Below, piece after piece: positions 44,368 through 52,505 of a DNA stretch of 64,000 bases (its first letter is position 1; every line of letters starts with the position of its first letter). Below the pieces are notes generated by a model. It saw only the letters and a list, made by a program, of their open reading frames with translations, did not search any database and was not told the DNA's origin. The stretch comes from Piscinibacter sp047600445 (GTDB taxonomy: Bacteria; Pseudomonadota; Gammaproteobacteria; Burkholderiales; Burkholderiaceae_C): contig NZ_JASGKT010000002.1 in the NCBI RefSeq assembly GCF_047600445.1, positions 1,116,001 to 1,180,000 of the forward strand. The letters are read 5' to 3'. The position numbers and the translations under genes are program-made.

Positions 44368-45660
44368 ATGACCCGCACGCTCGATACCACCGAACTCTCC
44401 GACCTGCTCTCGCACCTGACGCGGCCCACCGCGCTGGCCGAACTCGGCGTGCTGGCCGGCTGCCTGGTGCTGGCCTGGGCGCTGGCGCGGCTGGTGCGCG
44501 GGCGCGTCGCCGCGGTCGATTCGATCTGGCTCGGCGACCACGTCATCGACGGCGTGCTGTTCCCGGTGCTCGCGCTGGCGCTGGCCTACTGCGCGCGGCT
44601 GCTGCTGGCGGGCGCGCTGCCCATCGCGGTGTTCCGCGTCGCCATCCCGATCCTGCTGTCGCTGGTGGTGATCCGCCTGGCGGTGCGCGTGCTGAGCGTC
44701 ACCTTCCCGAACGCGCCCGTGGTGCGCATCATCGAGCGCACCGTGTCGTGGGTCGCCTGGCTGGCGGTGGCCTTGTGGATCACCGGCGTGCTGCCGCTGC
44801 TGATGGAGGCGATGGACGAGATCCGCTGGAAGGTCGGCGGCGCGCAGATCACGCTGCTCAGCGCGGTCGAGGGCACGCTGACCGCCGGCCTGGTGATGGT
44901 GGTGGCGCTGTGGATCTCGGCGGCGATCGAGAAGCAACTGCTGCGCGGCACCGGCGACAACCTTTCGCTGCGCAAGATCGCCGCCAACCTGGTGCGCTCG
45001 CTGCTGCTGTTCATCGGGCTGCTGCTGGCGCTGTCGGCGGTGGGCATCGACCTGACGGCGCTGTCGGTGCTGGGCGGGGCGCTCGGCGTCGGCCTGGGCT
45101 TCGGCCTGCAGAAGATCGCGGCCAACTACGTCAGCGGCTTCGTGATCCTGGCCGAGCGCTCGCTGCGCATCGGCGACATGGTGCGCATCGACAGCTTCGA
45201 GGGCCGCGTCTCCGACATCCGCACGCGCTACACCGTGATCCGCGCGCTGTCGGGCCGCGAGGCCATCGTGCCCAACGAGATGCTGATCACGCAGCGCGTC
45301 GAGAACCTGTCGCTGGCCGACCTGAAGATCTCGCTGAACACCACCGTGCAGGTGGCCTACGGCACCGACGTGCGCGCCTTGCAGGCCAAGGTGGTCGAGG
45401 TGGTGAAGGGCGTGCGGCGCGTGCTGGAGCAGCCGTCGCCCTCGTGCCTGCTCGCCGAGTTCGCCGCCGACGGCATGAACCTGAACATCGGTTTCTGGAT
45501 CGCCGACCCCGAGAACGGCCAGGGCGGCGTGCGCTCCGAAGTCAACCTCGCGGTGCTGGACCTGTTCGAGCGCGAGGGCATCGAGATCCCGTTCCCGCAG
45601 CGCGTGATGCGCCATGTCGGCCCCGACCCGGCGGCGGCGGGCCCGGTCGGCGGAAGCTGA
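44368..45660 (+). CDS. Mechanosensitive ion channel (MscS family)
   Basis: A 430-residue MscS-type channel that opens under membrane tension. About five N-terminal helices precede the canonical pore region LTALSVLGGALGVGLGFGLQKIAANYVSGFVIL, then the beta domain RIGDMVRIDSFEGRVSDIRTRYTVIR and EAIVPNEMLITQRVEN. The extra N-terminal helices make it longer than MscS (286) but shorter than MscK. Six bases after the stop the MarC gene begins, suggesting an operon. Confidence 0.95.
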   Translation: MTRTLDTTELSDLLSHLTRPTALAELGVLAGCLVLAWALARLVRGRVAAVDSIWLGDHVIDGVLFPVLALALAYCARLLLAGALPIAVFRVAIPILLSLVVIRLAVRVLSVTFPNAPVVRIIERTVSWVAWLAVALWITGVLPLLMEAMDEIRWKVGGAQITLLSAVEGTLTAGLVMVVALWISAAIEKQLLRGTGDNLSLRKIAANLVRSLLLFIGLLLALSAVGIDLTALSVLGGALGVGLGFGLQKIAANYVSGFVILAERSLRIGDMVRIDSFEGRVSDIRTRYTVIRALSGREAIVPNEMLITQRVENLSLADLKISLNTTVQVAYGTDVRALQAKVVEVVKGVRRVLEQPSPSCLLAEFAADGMNLNIGFWIADPENGQGGVRSEVNLAVLDLFEREGIEIPFPQRVMRHVGPDPAAAGPVGGS

Positions 45661-45666
45661 GCGGCG

Positions 45667-46260
45667 ATGGACCACAGCTTCCTGTCCGCGCTGATCCTGC
45701 TGCTGCTGGTGCTCGACCCGCTGGGCAGCCTGCCGATCTTCATCCCGATCATGAACGGCGTGCCGCGCGAGCGGCGCCGGCGCGTGGCGCTGCGCGAGGT
45801 GGCGATCGCCTTCGCGGTGCTGCTGGGCTTCATGTTCGCTGGCGAGACCTTTCTGCGCGTGATGCGCCTGTCGGAGCGCTCGCTCGAAGTGGCCGGCGGC
45901 GTGATCCTGCTGATGGTGGCGATCCGCATGATCTTCGGCGCCGAGGGCGGCGTCTACGGCGCGGCGGAGGGCAAGGAGCCGCTGATCTTCCCGCTCGCCG
46001 TGCCGCTGCTGGCCGGCCCCTCGGCGATGGCCACCGTGCTGCTGCTCGCTTCGCGCCAGCCCGAGCGCGTGATGACCTGGGTGGCGGCGCTGACGGTGGC
46101 GATGGCCTTCTCGGGCTTCGTGCTGCTGGCCTGCGAACGCATCCGCCGCCTGCTCGGCGACTCGGTGGTCGCGGCGCTCGAGAAGCTGATGGGCCTGGTG
46201 CTCACCGCGATCGCGGTGGAGATGATCCTGGCGGGATTGAAGCGCTACTTCCTCGATTGA
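45667..46260 (+). CDS. MarC family inner-membrane protein
   Basis: A 197-residue protein with six helices (PF01914). It opens LSALILLLLVLDPLGSLPIFIPIMNG, typical of the family, and has FPLAVPLLAGPSAMATVLLLAS. The E. coli MarC family has no established transport activity despite its former link to multiple antibiotic resistance. Probably co-transcribed with the MscS gene and closed by the terminator that follows. Confidence 0.93.
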   Translation: MDHSFLSALILLLLVLDPLGSLPIFIPIMNGVPRERRRRVALREVAIAFAVLLGFMFAGETFLRVMRLSERSLEVAGGVILLMVAIRMIFGAEGGVYGAAEGKEPLIFPLAVPLLAGPSAMATVLLLASRQPERVMTWVAALTVAMAFSGFVLLACERIRRLLGDSVVAALEKLMGLVLTAIAVEMILAGLKRYFLD

Positions 46261-46270
46261 GCGCGCCATG

Positions 46271-46302
46271 AAAAAGGGCCGGTCGAAAGACCGGCCCTTT
46301 TT
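46271..46302. terminator. Bidirectional terminator between marC-type and porin genes
   Basis: A perfect 14-bp stem (46271-46284 with 46289-46302), GAAA tetraloop, flanked by five A/T on each side, so it works for both converging genes. Confidence 0.92.
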
Positions 46303-46323
46303 GGACGCTGTGAACTTCCGGGA

Positions 46324-47334
46324 TCAGAAGTTGTGGCGGATGCCGAAAGCGACCGACGACAGGTCGTCGCCCAGGGCGTTGCCAATCGCGAAGCGGCCCG
46401 GGTTGTAGGCGGCCCCCGCGTCGTTGTCGACCTTCGTGTAGAAAGCGTACAGCTTGGTGCGCTTGCTCAGGTTGTAGTTGTAGGCCAGCGTGAACTGCTT
46501 GGCGCCGGTGTCGTTGCCCGAGTACTGGCCGCCGCCCTTCCACTTGCTGGCGACGCCGACGTTGGCGTGCAGTTCGTTGGCGCCGAAGGCGTACATGGCC
46601 GACACGCGGTAGGCGTTACGCTTGGACGTGCCGGTGGCGTCTTCGATCTCGTTGCGAACGTAGTAGGCACCCAGCGTGACCGGGCCCATTTCGTACAGCC
46701 CACGCAGGCCGATTTCGCTGTGCTTGTCGTCTTCCAGCGGGCCGCCAGGGCCTTGCACGTAGCTGGCGCCCAGGTGCAGCGGGCCGCCGACGTAGTTGGC
46801 CGCCAGCACGTAGGTCTTGCGGGGCTGGGTGTTCTCGGCGAGGCCCAGTTGCGCGTCGATCGTCAGGCCGCCGAAGCTCGGCGAGTTGTAGGCGATCGTG
46901 TTGGTCGACACGCCGGGGTACAGGTAGAGCGCATCAGCCGACGTGCCGGTGTCGTGGTTGTGCATGCTGATGTAGTCGGCGGTGGCGAAGTACGCCGCCG
47001 ACGGGCCCATGTTGCCCAGGCGCACGCGGCCGAAGCCGCCTTCCAGCGCGACCCAGCTCTCGCGACCCCAGAATCCGCCGGTGGCTTGCGAGCCGGTGTC
47101 GGCGTTGAAGCCGTGCTCGATCAGGAACGAAGCCTTCAGGCCGCCGCCGAGGTCTTCGGTGCCCTTGAAGCCGATACGCGATTGGCTGTCGGCCATCGCG
47201 GTCACCGAGGTGCTGCCGACCTTCTGGCGCTCGACCGACTCGTTCAGGCGGCCGTAGATGGTGACGCTGCTTTGGGCCAGGGCGGCGCCGCTGGTCAGGG
47301 TGGCCAGGGCGGCCAGGAAAAGAGAGCGCTTCAT
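46324..47334 (-). CDS. Trimeric outer-membrane porin (Gram-negative porin family)
   Basis: A 336-residue 16-strand porin of the Burkholderiales Omp32/OpcP type. The signal peptide is MKRSLFLAALATLTSGAALA and the mature start SSVTIYGRLNESVERQ is the family norm; TGSQATGGFWGRESWVALEGGFGRVRLG matches the loop-3 region and the terminal IRHNF ends in Phe for BAM recognition. AGGA precedes the ATG by six bases. The 131-bp upstream region contains TAACAT (minus strand, around 47396-47401) as a likely -10. Lower GC than its neighbours, as expected for a highly expressed gene. Confidence 0.95.
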   Translation of the reverse strand: MKRSLFLAALATLTSGAALAQSSVTIYGRLNESVERQKVGSTSVTAMADSQSRIGFKGTEDLGGGLKASFLIEHGFNADTGSQATGGFWGRESWVALEGGFGRVRLGNMGPSAAYFATADYISMHNHDTGTSADALYLYPGVSTNTIAYNSPSFGGLTIDAQLGLAENTQPRKTYVLAANYVGGPLHLGASYVQGPGGPLEDDKHSEIGLRGLYEMGPVTLGAYYVRNEIEDATGTSKRNAYRVSAMYAFGANELHANVGVASKWKGGGQYSGNDTGAKQFTLAYNYNLSKRTKLYAFYTKVDNDAGAAYNPGRFAIGNALGDDLSSVAFGIRHNF

Positions 47335-47465
47335 GTGGATCCTGTCTTGGTTTGAAACACACCGGGTGGTTCGTGACCCCCGGGACGCAGGTGCGAATGT
47401 TAGATGACAGCTAGCGGAAAACCCGAATCTTCGTTGCGCCGAAGCGACAATCGGGCGACAAACGG

Positions 47466-48218
47466 TCAGCGTCCGCGCAGGTGGGACGGCGCTTCGAGCC
47501 GTTTGGCGAGCATCGACAGCGTGAGCGTGAGCACCAGGTAGACCGCCGAGATGGCGAGGTAGGGCTCCCAGTAGCGCGCATAGGCGCCGGCCACCGTGCG
47601 CGCGGCCAGCGCCAGTTCCGCGAGGCCGATGGCCGAGACCAGCGAGGAGTCCTTGATCAGCGTGACGCCCTCGTTCACCAGCGCCGGGATCATGCGCCGG
47701 AAGGCCTGCGGCAGCACTACGAAGCGCATCGATTGCGCATGCGTCAGGCCCAAGCTGTAGGCGGCCTGGGTCTGGCCCAGGTGGATGCTCTGGATGCCGG
47801 CGCGGAAGATCTCCGAGATGTACGCGCCGGCGTTGAGCGTCATCGCCAGCGCGCCGGAGAAGAAGGCGCCGTGGCTCTGGCGGAACTCGCGCGCCGCCTC
47901 GCCGGACAGCAGCAGGCCGCCGTCGGGGTGCACCAGCATCGGCATCAGCGCGAAGTGCACCAGCAGGATCTGCACGAACAGCGGCGTGCCGCGGAAGAAG
48001 GTGACGTAGGCGAGCGTGACGCCGCGCGCCGCCTTCAGCAGCCAAGCGAGCGCGACCGACTTGGGCGCCGGCGCGTCGCGCGAGCTGCTGACCAGCCCGA
48101 GCAGCACGCCGAGCAGCAGCCCGGCGCCGATGGCGACGAAGGTGAGCTGGATGGTCGTCCACAGGCCGCTGAGGAACAGCGGCCCGTAGACGGCCAGGAT
48201 GTCCCAGCGCAGGCCCAC
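47466..48218 (-). CDS. Polar amino acid ABC transporter permease
   Basis: A 250-residue inner-membrane permease of the His/Glu/Gln/Arg family with five helices. The EAA loop appears as SEIFRAGIQSIHLGQTQAAYSLGL followed by VVLPQAFRRMIPALVNEG. The start is GTG at 48218. It follows the binding-protein gene by 24 bp. No ATPase gene is present in the window, so the ATP-binding subunit must be encoded elsewhere. Confidence 0.93.
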   Translation of the reverse strand: MGLRWDILAVYGPLFLSGLWTTIQLTFVAIGAGLLLGVLLGLVSSSRDAPAPKSVALAWLLKAARGVTLAYVTFFRGTPLFVQILLVHFALMPMLVHPDGGLLLSGEAAREFRQSHGAFFSGALAMTLNAGAYISEIFRAGIQSIHLGQTQAAYSLGLTHAQSMRFVVLPQAFRRMIPALVNEGVTLIKDSSLVSAIGLAELALAARTVAGAYARYWEPYLAISAVYLVLTLTLSMLAKRLEAPSHLRGR

Positions 48219-48242
48219 GACGACGCTCGCGCCGTGCCGGGC

Positions 48243-49106
48243 TTACTTCGAGGCCGCCGGTTCCGCGGCGGCCGGGGCGGCGCCGAAGTACTTGGCGTAG
48301 ATCGTGTTGTAGGTGCCGTCGGCCTTGATGTCGGCCAGGCCCTTGTTCAGCTTGTCGAGCAGTTCGGCGTTGCCCTTCTTGACCGCGAAGCCGTACTGCT
48401 CGGGCTCGAAGGCCTTGTCGCTGACGGTCTTGAACTTGGCGTCGGGGTTGTTGGTCACGTAGTTGACGACCACGCCGTTGTCGGCCACCACCGCGTCGAC
48501 GCCGCCCGACTCCAGCTCCTTGAGCGCCAGCGGGGTCGATTCGAAGCGCTTGATGTTGGTGCTGTTCTTGCCCTGCTGCTTGGTGACCACCTCGTCGCCG
48601 GTGGTGCCGGTCTGCACGCCGACCTTGAGCTTCTTCAGGTCGTCGAACTTCGCCACCTTCGACGTCGCCTTGACCGCGATGAGCTGGTAGGCGTCGAAGT
48701 AGGGGTTGGTGAAGTCCATCGTCTGCTTGCGCTCCTCGGTGATCGTGATCGACGAGGCGAGGATGTCGCGGTCACCCTGCTGCAGCGAGTTGAAGATGCC
48801 TTCCCACGGCGTGTTGACGAACTTGATCTCGATGCCGGCCTTGGCGGCCACGGCGGAGAGCATGTCGATCGTCAGGCCGACGATCTCGCCCTTCTCGTTC
48901 TGCGACTCGAAGGGCGCGTAGGCGGCGTCGGTGCCGACCACGTAGACCTTGGCCGGCGGCGGCGCGGCGGCCACCGAGGCGGCCGGCTCCGGAGCGGCGG
49001 CGGTCGGCGCGGGCGCCTCGTCCTTCTTGCCGCAGGCGGCGAGCAGGACGCCGGCGAAGAGCAGGCCGGCGGTTTGCAGGAATCGACGGGTGGTGATGGC
49101 GGTCAT
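48243..49106 (-). CDS. Amino acid ABC transporter substrate-binding lipoprotein (family 3)
   Basis: A 287-residue periplasmic binding protein. Its signal contains TRRFLQTAG and a lipobox LLAAC (Cys25), then an Ala/Pro tether. The family-3 signature is present as VGTDAAYAPFESQNEKGEIVGLTIDM, with VNTPWEGIFNSLQQGDRDIL and DFTNPYFDAYQLIAVK. The ligand is probably a polar amino acid. GAGGAC is the ribosome site. First gene of the pair with the permease. Confidence 0.94.
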   Translation of the reverse strand: MTAITTRRFLQTAGLLFAGVLLAACGKKDEAPAPTAAAPEPAASVAAAPPPAKVYVVGTDAAYAPFESQNEKGEIVGLTIDMLSAVAAKAGIEIKFVNTPWEGIFNSLQQGDRDILASSITITEERKQTMDFTNPYFDAYQLIAVKATSKVAKFDDLKKLKVGVQTGTTGDEVVTKQQGKNSTNIKRFESTPLALKELESGGVDAVVADNGVVVNYVTNNPDAKFKTVSDKAFEPEQYGFAVKKGNAELLDKLNKGLADIKADGTYNTIYAKYFGAAPAAAEPAASK

Positions 49107-49159
49107 GAACGTCCTCGAATGAAGGAATGTGGCGCGAAGTGTAAGCGCGCCGGGGCGGT

Positions 49160-49948
49160 TCAGAGCGCGCGCGTCAGGTAGGCGATTTCCTCGTCGCTGA
49201 AGCCGGCGGCGCGGCGCGCCGCGTCGTTGAAGGGCGGGCGCAGCCGGGGCGCGGCATGGCGCCGCACCAGATCGGGGTAGATCGCCACCGGGTCCAGCCC
49301 GAGGCGCTCGCAGGCGAAGCGGTACCAGCGGTTGCCGATCGCGACGTGGCCGATCTCGTCGCGCAGGATGACGTCGAGGATGGCCACCGCGCGCGCGTCG
49401 CCGGCCTTGGCGAGCTTGGCCTGCAGCGGCGGCGTGGCGTCGAGGCCGCGCGCTTCCAGCGTGCGCGGCACCAGCGCCATGCGCGCCACCACGTCGTGCG
49501 CGGTGCGCGCCGTCATGGTCCACAGGCCGTCGTGGGCGTCGAAGTCGCCGTAGTCGTGGCCCAGCGTCAGCAGGTGCTCGCGCAGCAGCGTGAAGTGCAG
49601 CGCCTCCTCGGCGGCGACGCGGAACCAGTCGAGGTAGAAGGCCTGCGGCATGCCGGCGAAGCGCCACACCGCGTCCAGGCCGAGGTTGATCGCGTTGAAC
49701 TCGATGTGCGCGATCGCGTGCAGCAGCGCGGCGCGGCCCTCGACGGTGAAGGGCGAGCGGGTCGGCACGTCCTTCGGCGGCACGAGGCGCGGGCGCGCCG
49801 GGCGGCCGGGCAGGCCGGGCGGTTCTTCGAGCGGCGCGTCGGCGTCGATGCGTTCGATGCCGGCCTCGAAGGCCGCGCGCACCGCCGCCGCCTTCTCCAC
49901 CGGCTCGGCGATGCGCAGCAGGGCCAGGGCATGGCGGCGCAGTTCCAT
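49160..49948 (-). CDS. DUF455 ferritin-like protein
   Basis: A 262-residue helical protein of the DUF455 family (ferritin-like, related to MiaE). Candidate metal ligands are in LLHAIAHIEFNAINLGLDAVWR, FRVAAEEALHFTLLREHLLTLG and VILRDEIGHVAIGNRWY, giving the repeated E-x2-H pattern of a di-iron carboxylate site. The reaction is not known. GATAAT lies six bases before the ATG and there is no ribosome site; it shares a palindromic divergent promoter with the decarboxylase. Confidence 0.9.
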   Translation of the reverse strand: MELRRHALALLRIAEPVEKAAAVRAAFEAGIERIDADAPLEEPPGLPGRPARPRLVPPKDVPTRSPFTVEGRAALLHAIAHIEFNAINLGLDAVWRFAGMPQAFYLDWFRVAAEEALHFTLLREHLLTLGHDYGDFDAHDGLWTMTARTAHDVVARMALVPRTLEARGLDATPPLQAKLAKAGDARAVAILDVILRDEIGHVAIGNRWYRFACERLGLDPVAIYPDLVRRHAAPRLRPPFNDAARRAAGFSDEEIAYLTRAL

Positions 49949-49950
49949 GC

Positions 49951-49983
49951 GCGGATTATCCGCAGCGCCGCTCGATAATCCGC
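49951..49983. promoter_or_regulatory. Palindromic divergent leaderless promoter
   Basis: GCGGATTATC (49951-49960) and GATAATCCGC (49974-49983) are a perfect 10-bp inverted repeat around 13 bases. Each arm contains GATAAT as the -10 of one gene, six bases before the DUF455 ATG and eight bases before the decarboxylase ATG. The symmetry may also serve as a repressor site. Confidence 0.55.
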
Positions 49984-49987
49984 ATCT

Positions 49988-51946
49988 ATGCCGCGCCCGC
50001 ACAGCCACGTCCTGCTCGTCGCCGCCGACGCCACCCTGCGTCGCACCCTGCTCAAAGGCCTGAACGCCGCCGCCAAGAGCCTGCCCAACCCCTGCGGGCT
50101 GAGCTTCTCCGGCGTCGAGAGCGCGGCCGAGGCGATGCGCATCGCCCGCGAGGACGGCGACCTGCAAAGCGTCTTGATCGACAACGGCGACAACGGCGGC
50201 GACGGCAACGGCGACGACAAGGGCGCCGAGGCGCTGGTGCAGTCGCTCTACGCGCTGCGCCCCGAGCTGGACCTGTACGTGCTGGTCGACGGCGCGCACG
50301 ACGAGGAGACGGTCGGCGCGCTGACGCGCGAGGCGATCGACGGCTTCTTCATCCGCGACGAGGCCGACCCGCGCGGCTGGTTCCGCATCGTCCAGGCCGA
50401 GATCCAGGAGAAGTCGCGCACGCCCTTCTTCGACGCGCTGCGCGACTACGTGCTGATGGCCAAGGACGCCTGGCACACGCCGGGGCATTCCTCCGGCGAC
50501 AGCCTGCGCGGCAGCCCCTGGGCCGCGGCCTTCCACGAGTTCGTCGGCGAGAACCTGCTGCGCGCCGACCTCTCGGTGTCGGTGGACATGCTCGATTCGC
50601 TGCTCGACCCCAAGGGCGTGATCGCGCAGGCGCAGGACATGGCGGCACGCGCCTTCGGCGCGCGGCGCACCTTCTTCGCCACCAACGGCACCTCGACGGC
50701 CAACAAGGTGATCTTCCAGACCCTGCTGGCGCCCGGCGACACGCTGCTGCTGGACCGCAACTGCCACAAGTCGGTGCACCACGGCGTGGTGCTGGCGGGC
50801 GCGCGCCCGGTCTACCTCGACAGCTCGGTCAACACCACCTACGGCCTGTTCGGCCCGGTGCCGAAGAAGACGCTGTTCGCCGCCATCGAGGCGCACCCGC
50901 GGGCGAAGGCGCTGATCCTGACGTCGTGCACCTACGACGGCCTGCGCTACGACCTGCCGCCCATCGTCGAGGCGGCGCACGCCAGGGGCATCAAGGTGAT
51001 CATCGACGAGGCCTGGTACGCGCATGCGCGCTTCCACCCGGCGTTCCGGCCGACGGCGCTGGAGGCCGGCGCCGACTACGCGACGCAGTCCACCCACAAG
51101 GTGCTGTCGGCGCTCAGCCAGGCCAGCATGATCCACGTCAACGACCCGGACTTCGACGCGCACCTGTTCCGCGAGAACTTCAACATGCATGCGTCGACCA
51201 GCCCGCAGTACGGCATCATCGCCAGCCTCGACGTCGGCCGCCAGCAGGCGGTGATGGAGGGCTACAAGCTGCTCGCGCGCACGCTGGCGCTGGCCGCCGA
51301 ACTGCGCGAGGCGATAGACGCCACCGGCGTGTTCCGCGCGCTGACGCTGGCCGAGCTGCTGCCCGCCGAGGTGCGCGGCGACGCCATCGCGCTCGACCCG
51401 ACCAAGATCACGGTGGACATCTCGAAGTCGGGCTTCACCGTCGACGAGTTCCAGCAGGTGCTGTTCGAGCGCTTCAACATCCAGGTCGAGAAGTCGACCT
51501 TCAACACCGTGACGCTGCTGCTGACCATAGGCACCACGCGCAGCAAGGTCTCGCGCCTGCACGACGCGCTGCTGCGCCTGGCGCGCGAGGCGCGGGCGCC
51601 GCGCCGGCTCGTCAAGGCGCCCGAGATCGCGCGCTTCACCTCGCTGAAGTTCCTGCCGCGCGACGCCTTCTACTGCGAGGGCGAGCTGCTGCCGCTGCTC
51701 GACGAGGACGAGCACGCCAACGCCGCGCTCGACGGCCGCGTCTGCGCCGACCAGATCGTGCCGTACCCGCCCGGCATCCCGGCGCTGGTGCCGGGGCAGG
51801 TGATCACGCTGGAAACGGTGCGCTTCCTGCTCTCGCTGATGCGCTCGCACAAGCGCACCGACCTGCATGGCGTGGTGCACGACGGCTACACGCCGTGCAT
51901 CCGCGTGATGACGGCGGCCGAGGAGCGCGCCAACCGCGCGCTCTGA
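49988..51946 (+). CDS. PLP-dependent Arg/Lys/Orn decarboxylase (fold-type I, wing domain)
   Basis: A 652-residue basic amino acid decarboxylase of the bacterial ornithine/lysine/arginine type. An N-terminal receiver-like wing domain (about 1-135) is followed by the catalytic aspartate aminotransferase-fold domain with PLP-binding Lys371 (QSTHKVLSALSQ), the FATNGTSTANK phosphate loop and IDEAWYAHARFHP, then the C-terminal domain (YCEGELLP, PYPPGIPALVPG). The wing contains a low-complexity Asp/Gly/Asn loop (about residues 65-80) not expected in E. coli homologues. Which amino acid is used is uncertain; polyamine synthesis or acid resistance. Confidence 0.93.
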   Translation: MPRPHSHVLLVAADATLRRTLLKGLNAAAKSLPNPCGLSFSGVESAAEAMRIAREDGDLQSVLIDNGDNGGDGNGDDKGAEALVQSLYALRPELDLYVLVDGAHDEETVGALTREAIDGFFIRDEADPRGWFRIVQAEIQEKSRTPFFDALRDYVLMAKDAWHTPGHSSGDSLRGSPWAAAFHEFVGENLLRADLSVSVDMLDSLLDPKGVIAQAQDMAARAFGARRTFFATNGTSTANKVIFQTLLAPGDTLLLDRNCHKSVHHGVVLAGARPVYLDSSVNTTYGLFGPVPKKTLFAAIEAHPRAKALILTSCTYDGLRYDLPPIVEAAHARGIKVIIDEAWYAHARFHPAFRPTALEAGADYATQSTHKVLSALSQASMIHVNDPDFDAHLFRENFNMHASTSPQYGIIASLDVGRQQAVMEGYKLLARTLALAAELREAIDATGVFRALTLAELLPAEVRGDAIALDPTKITVDISKSGFTVDEFQQVLFERFNIQVEKSTFNTVTLLLTIGTTRSKVSRLHDALLRLAREARAPRRLVKAPEIARFTSLKFLPRDAFYCEGELLPLLDEDEHANAALDGRVCADQIVPYPPGIPALVPGQVITLETVRFLLSLMRSHKRTDLHGVVHDGYTPCIRVMTAAEERANRAL

Positions 51947-51948
51947 CT

Positions 51949-51954
51949 ACACTG
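51949..51954 (+). promoter_or_regulatory. -10 element of the carbonic anhydrase-hslO operon
   Basis: TACACT, 26 bp before the start codon, immediately after the decarboxylase stop; GAAAGAAA provides a weak ribosome site. Confidence 0.45.
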
Positions 51955-51980
51955 GGCTTTTCTGCCCGCGAAAGAAACCG

Positions 51981-52505
51981 ATGGCGATCTACCGGCTGGA
52001 CGACGACATTCCCCGCATCGCGAGCGGCGCCTGGGTGGCCGACAGCGCCCGGGTGATCGGCCGCGTCGAGCTGAAGGAGAACGCCAGCGTCTGGTTCGGC
52101 GCGGTGCTGCGCGGCGACAACGAATGGATCACGGTCGGACGCGGCTCCAACGTGCAGGACGGCAGCGTGCTGCACACCGACATGGGCTGCCCGCTGGTGA
52201 TCGGCGACGACGTGACCGTGGGCCACCAGGTCATGCTGCACGGCTGCACCATCGGCGACGGCTCGCTGATCGGCATCCAGGCGGTGGTGCTGAACAACGC
52301 GCGCATCGGCCGCAACTGCCTGGTCGGCGCCGGCGCGCTGGTCACCGAGGGCAAGGAATTCCCCGACGGCTCGCTGATCATGGGCGCGCCGGCCCGGGTG
52401 GTGAAGCAGCTCTCGCCCGAGCAGTTCGAGCGGCTGCGCAGCGGCGCCGTGCACTACGCCGAGAACGCGGCGCGTTACGCGCGCGGCCTGGAGAAGATCG
52501 GCTGA
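51981..52505 (+). CDS. Gamma-class carbonic anhydrase family protein
   Basis: A 174-residue left-handed beta-helix trimer subunit of the YrdA/PaaY/gamma-CA group. Hexapeptide repeats run from VWFGAVLRGDNEWITVGRGSNVQDG onward; zinc-ligand positions are visible as the His of LHTDMG, GHQVMLHGC. It ends with the usual C-terminal helix. Some members hydrate CO2, others bind metals without known activity. Its TGA overlaps the next ATG by one base (TGATG), coupling it to hslO. Confidence 0.93.
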   Translation: MAIYRLDDDIPRIASGAWVADSARVIGRVELKENASVWFGAVLRGDNEWITVGRGSNVQDGSVLHTDMGCPLVIGDDVTVGHQVMLHGCTIGDGSLIGIQAVVLNNARIGRNCLVGAGALVTEGKEFPDGSLIMGAPARVVKQLSPEQFERLRSGAVHYAENAARYARGLEKIG

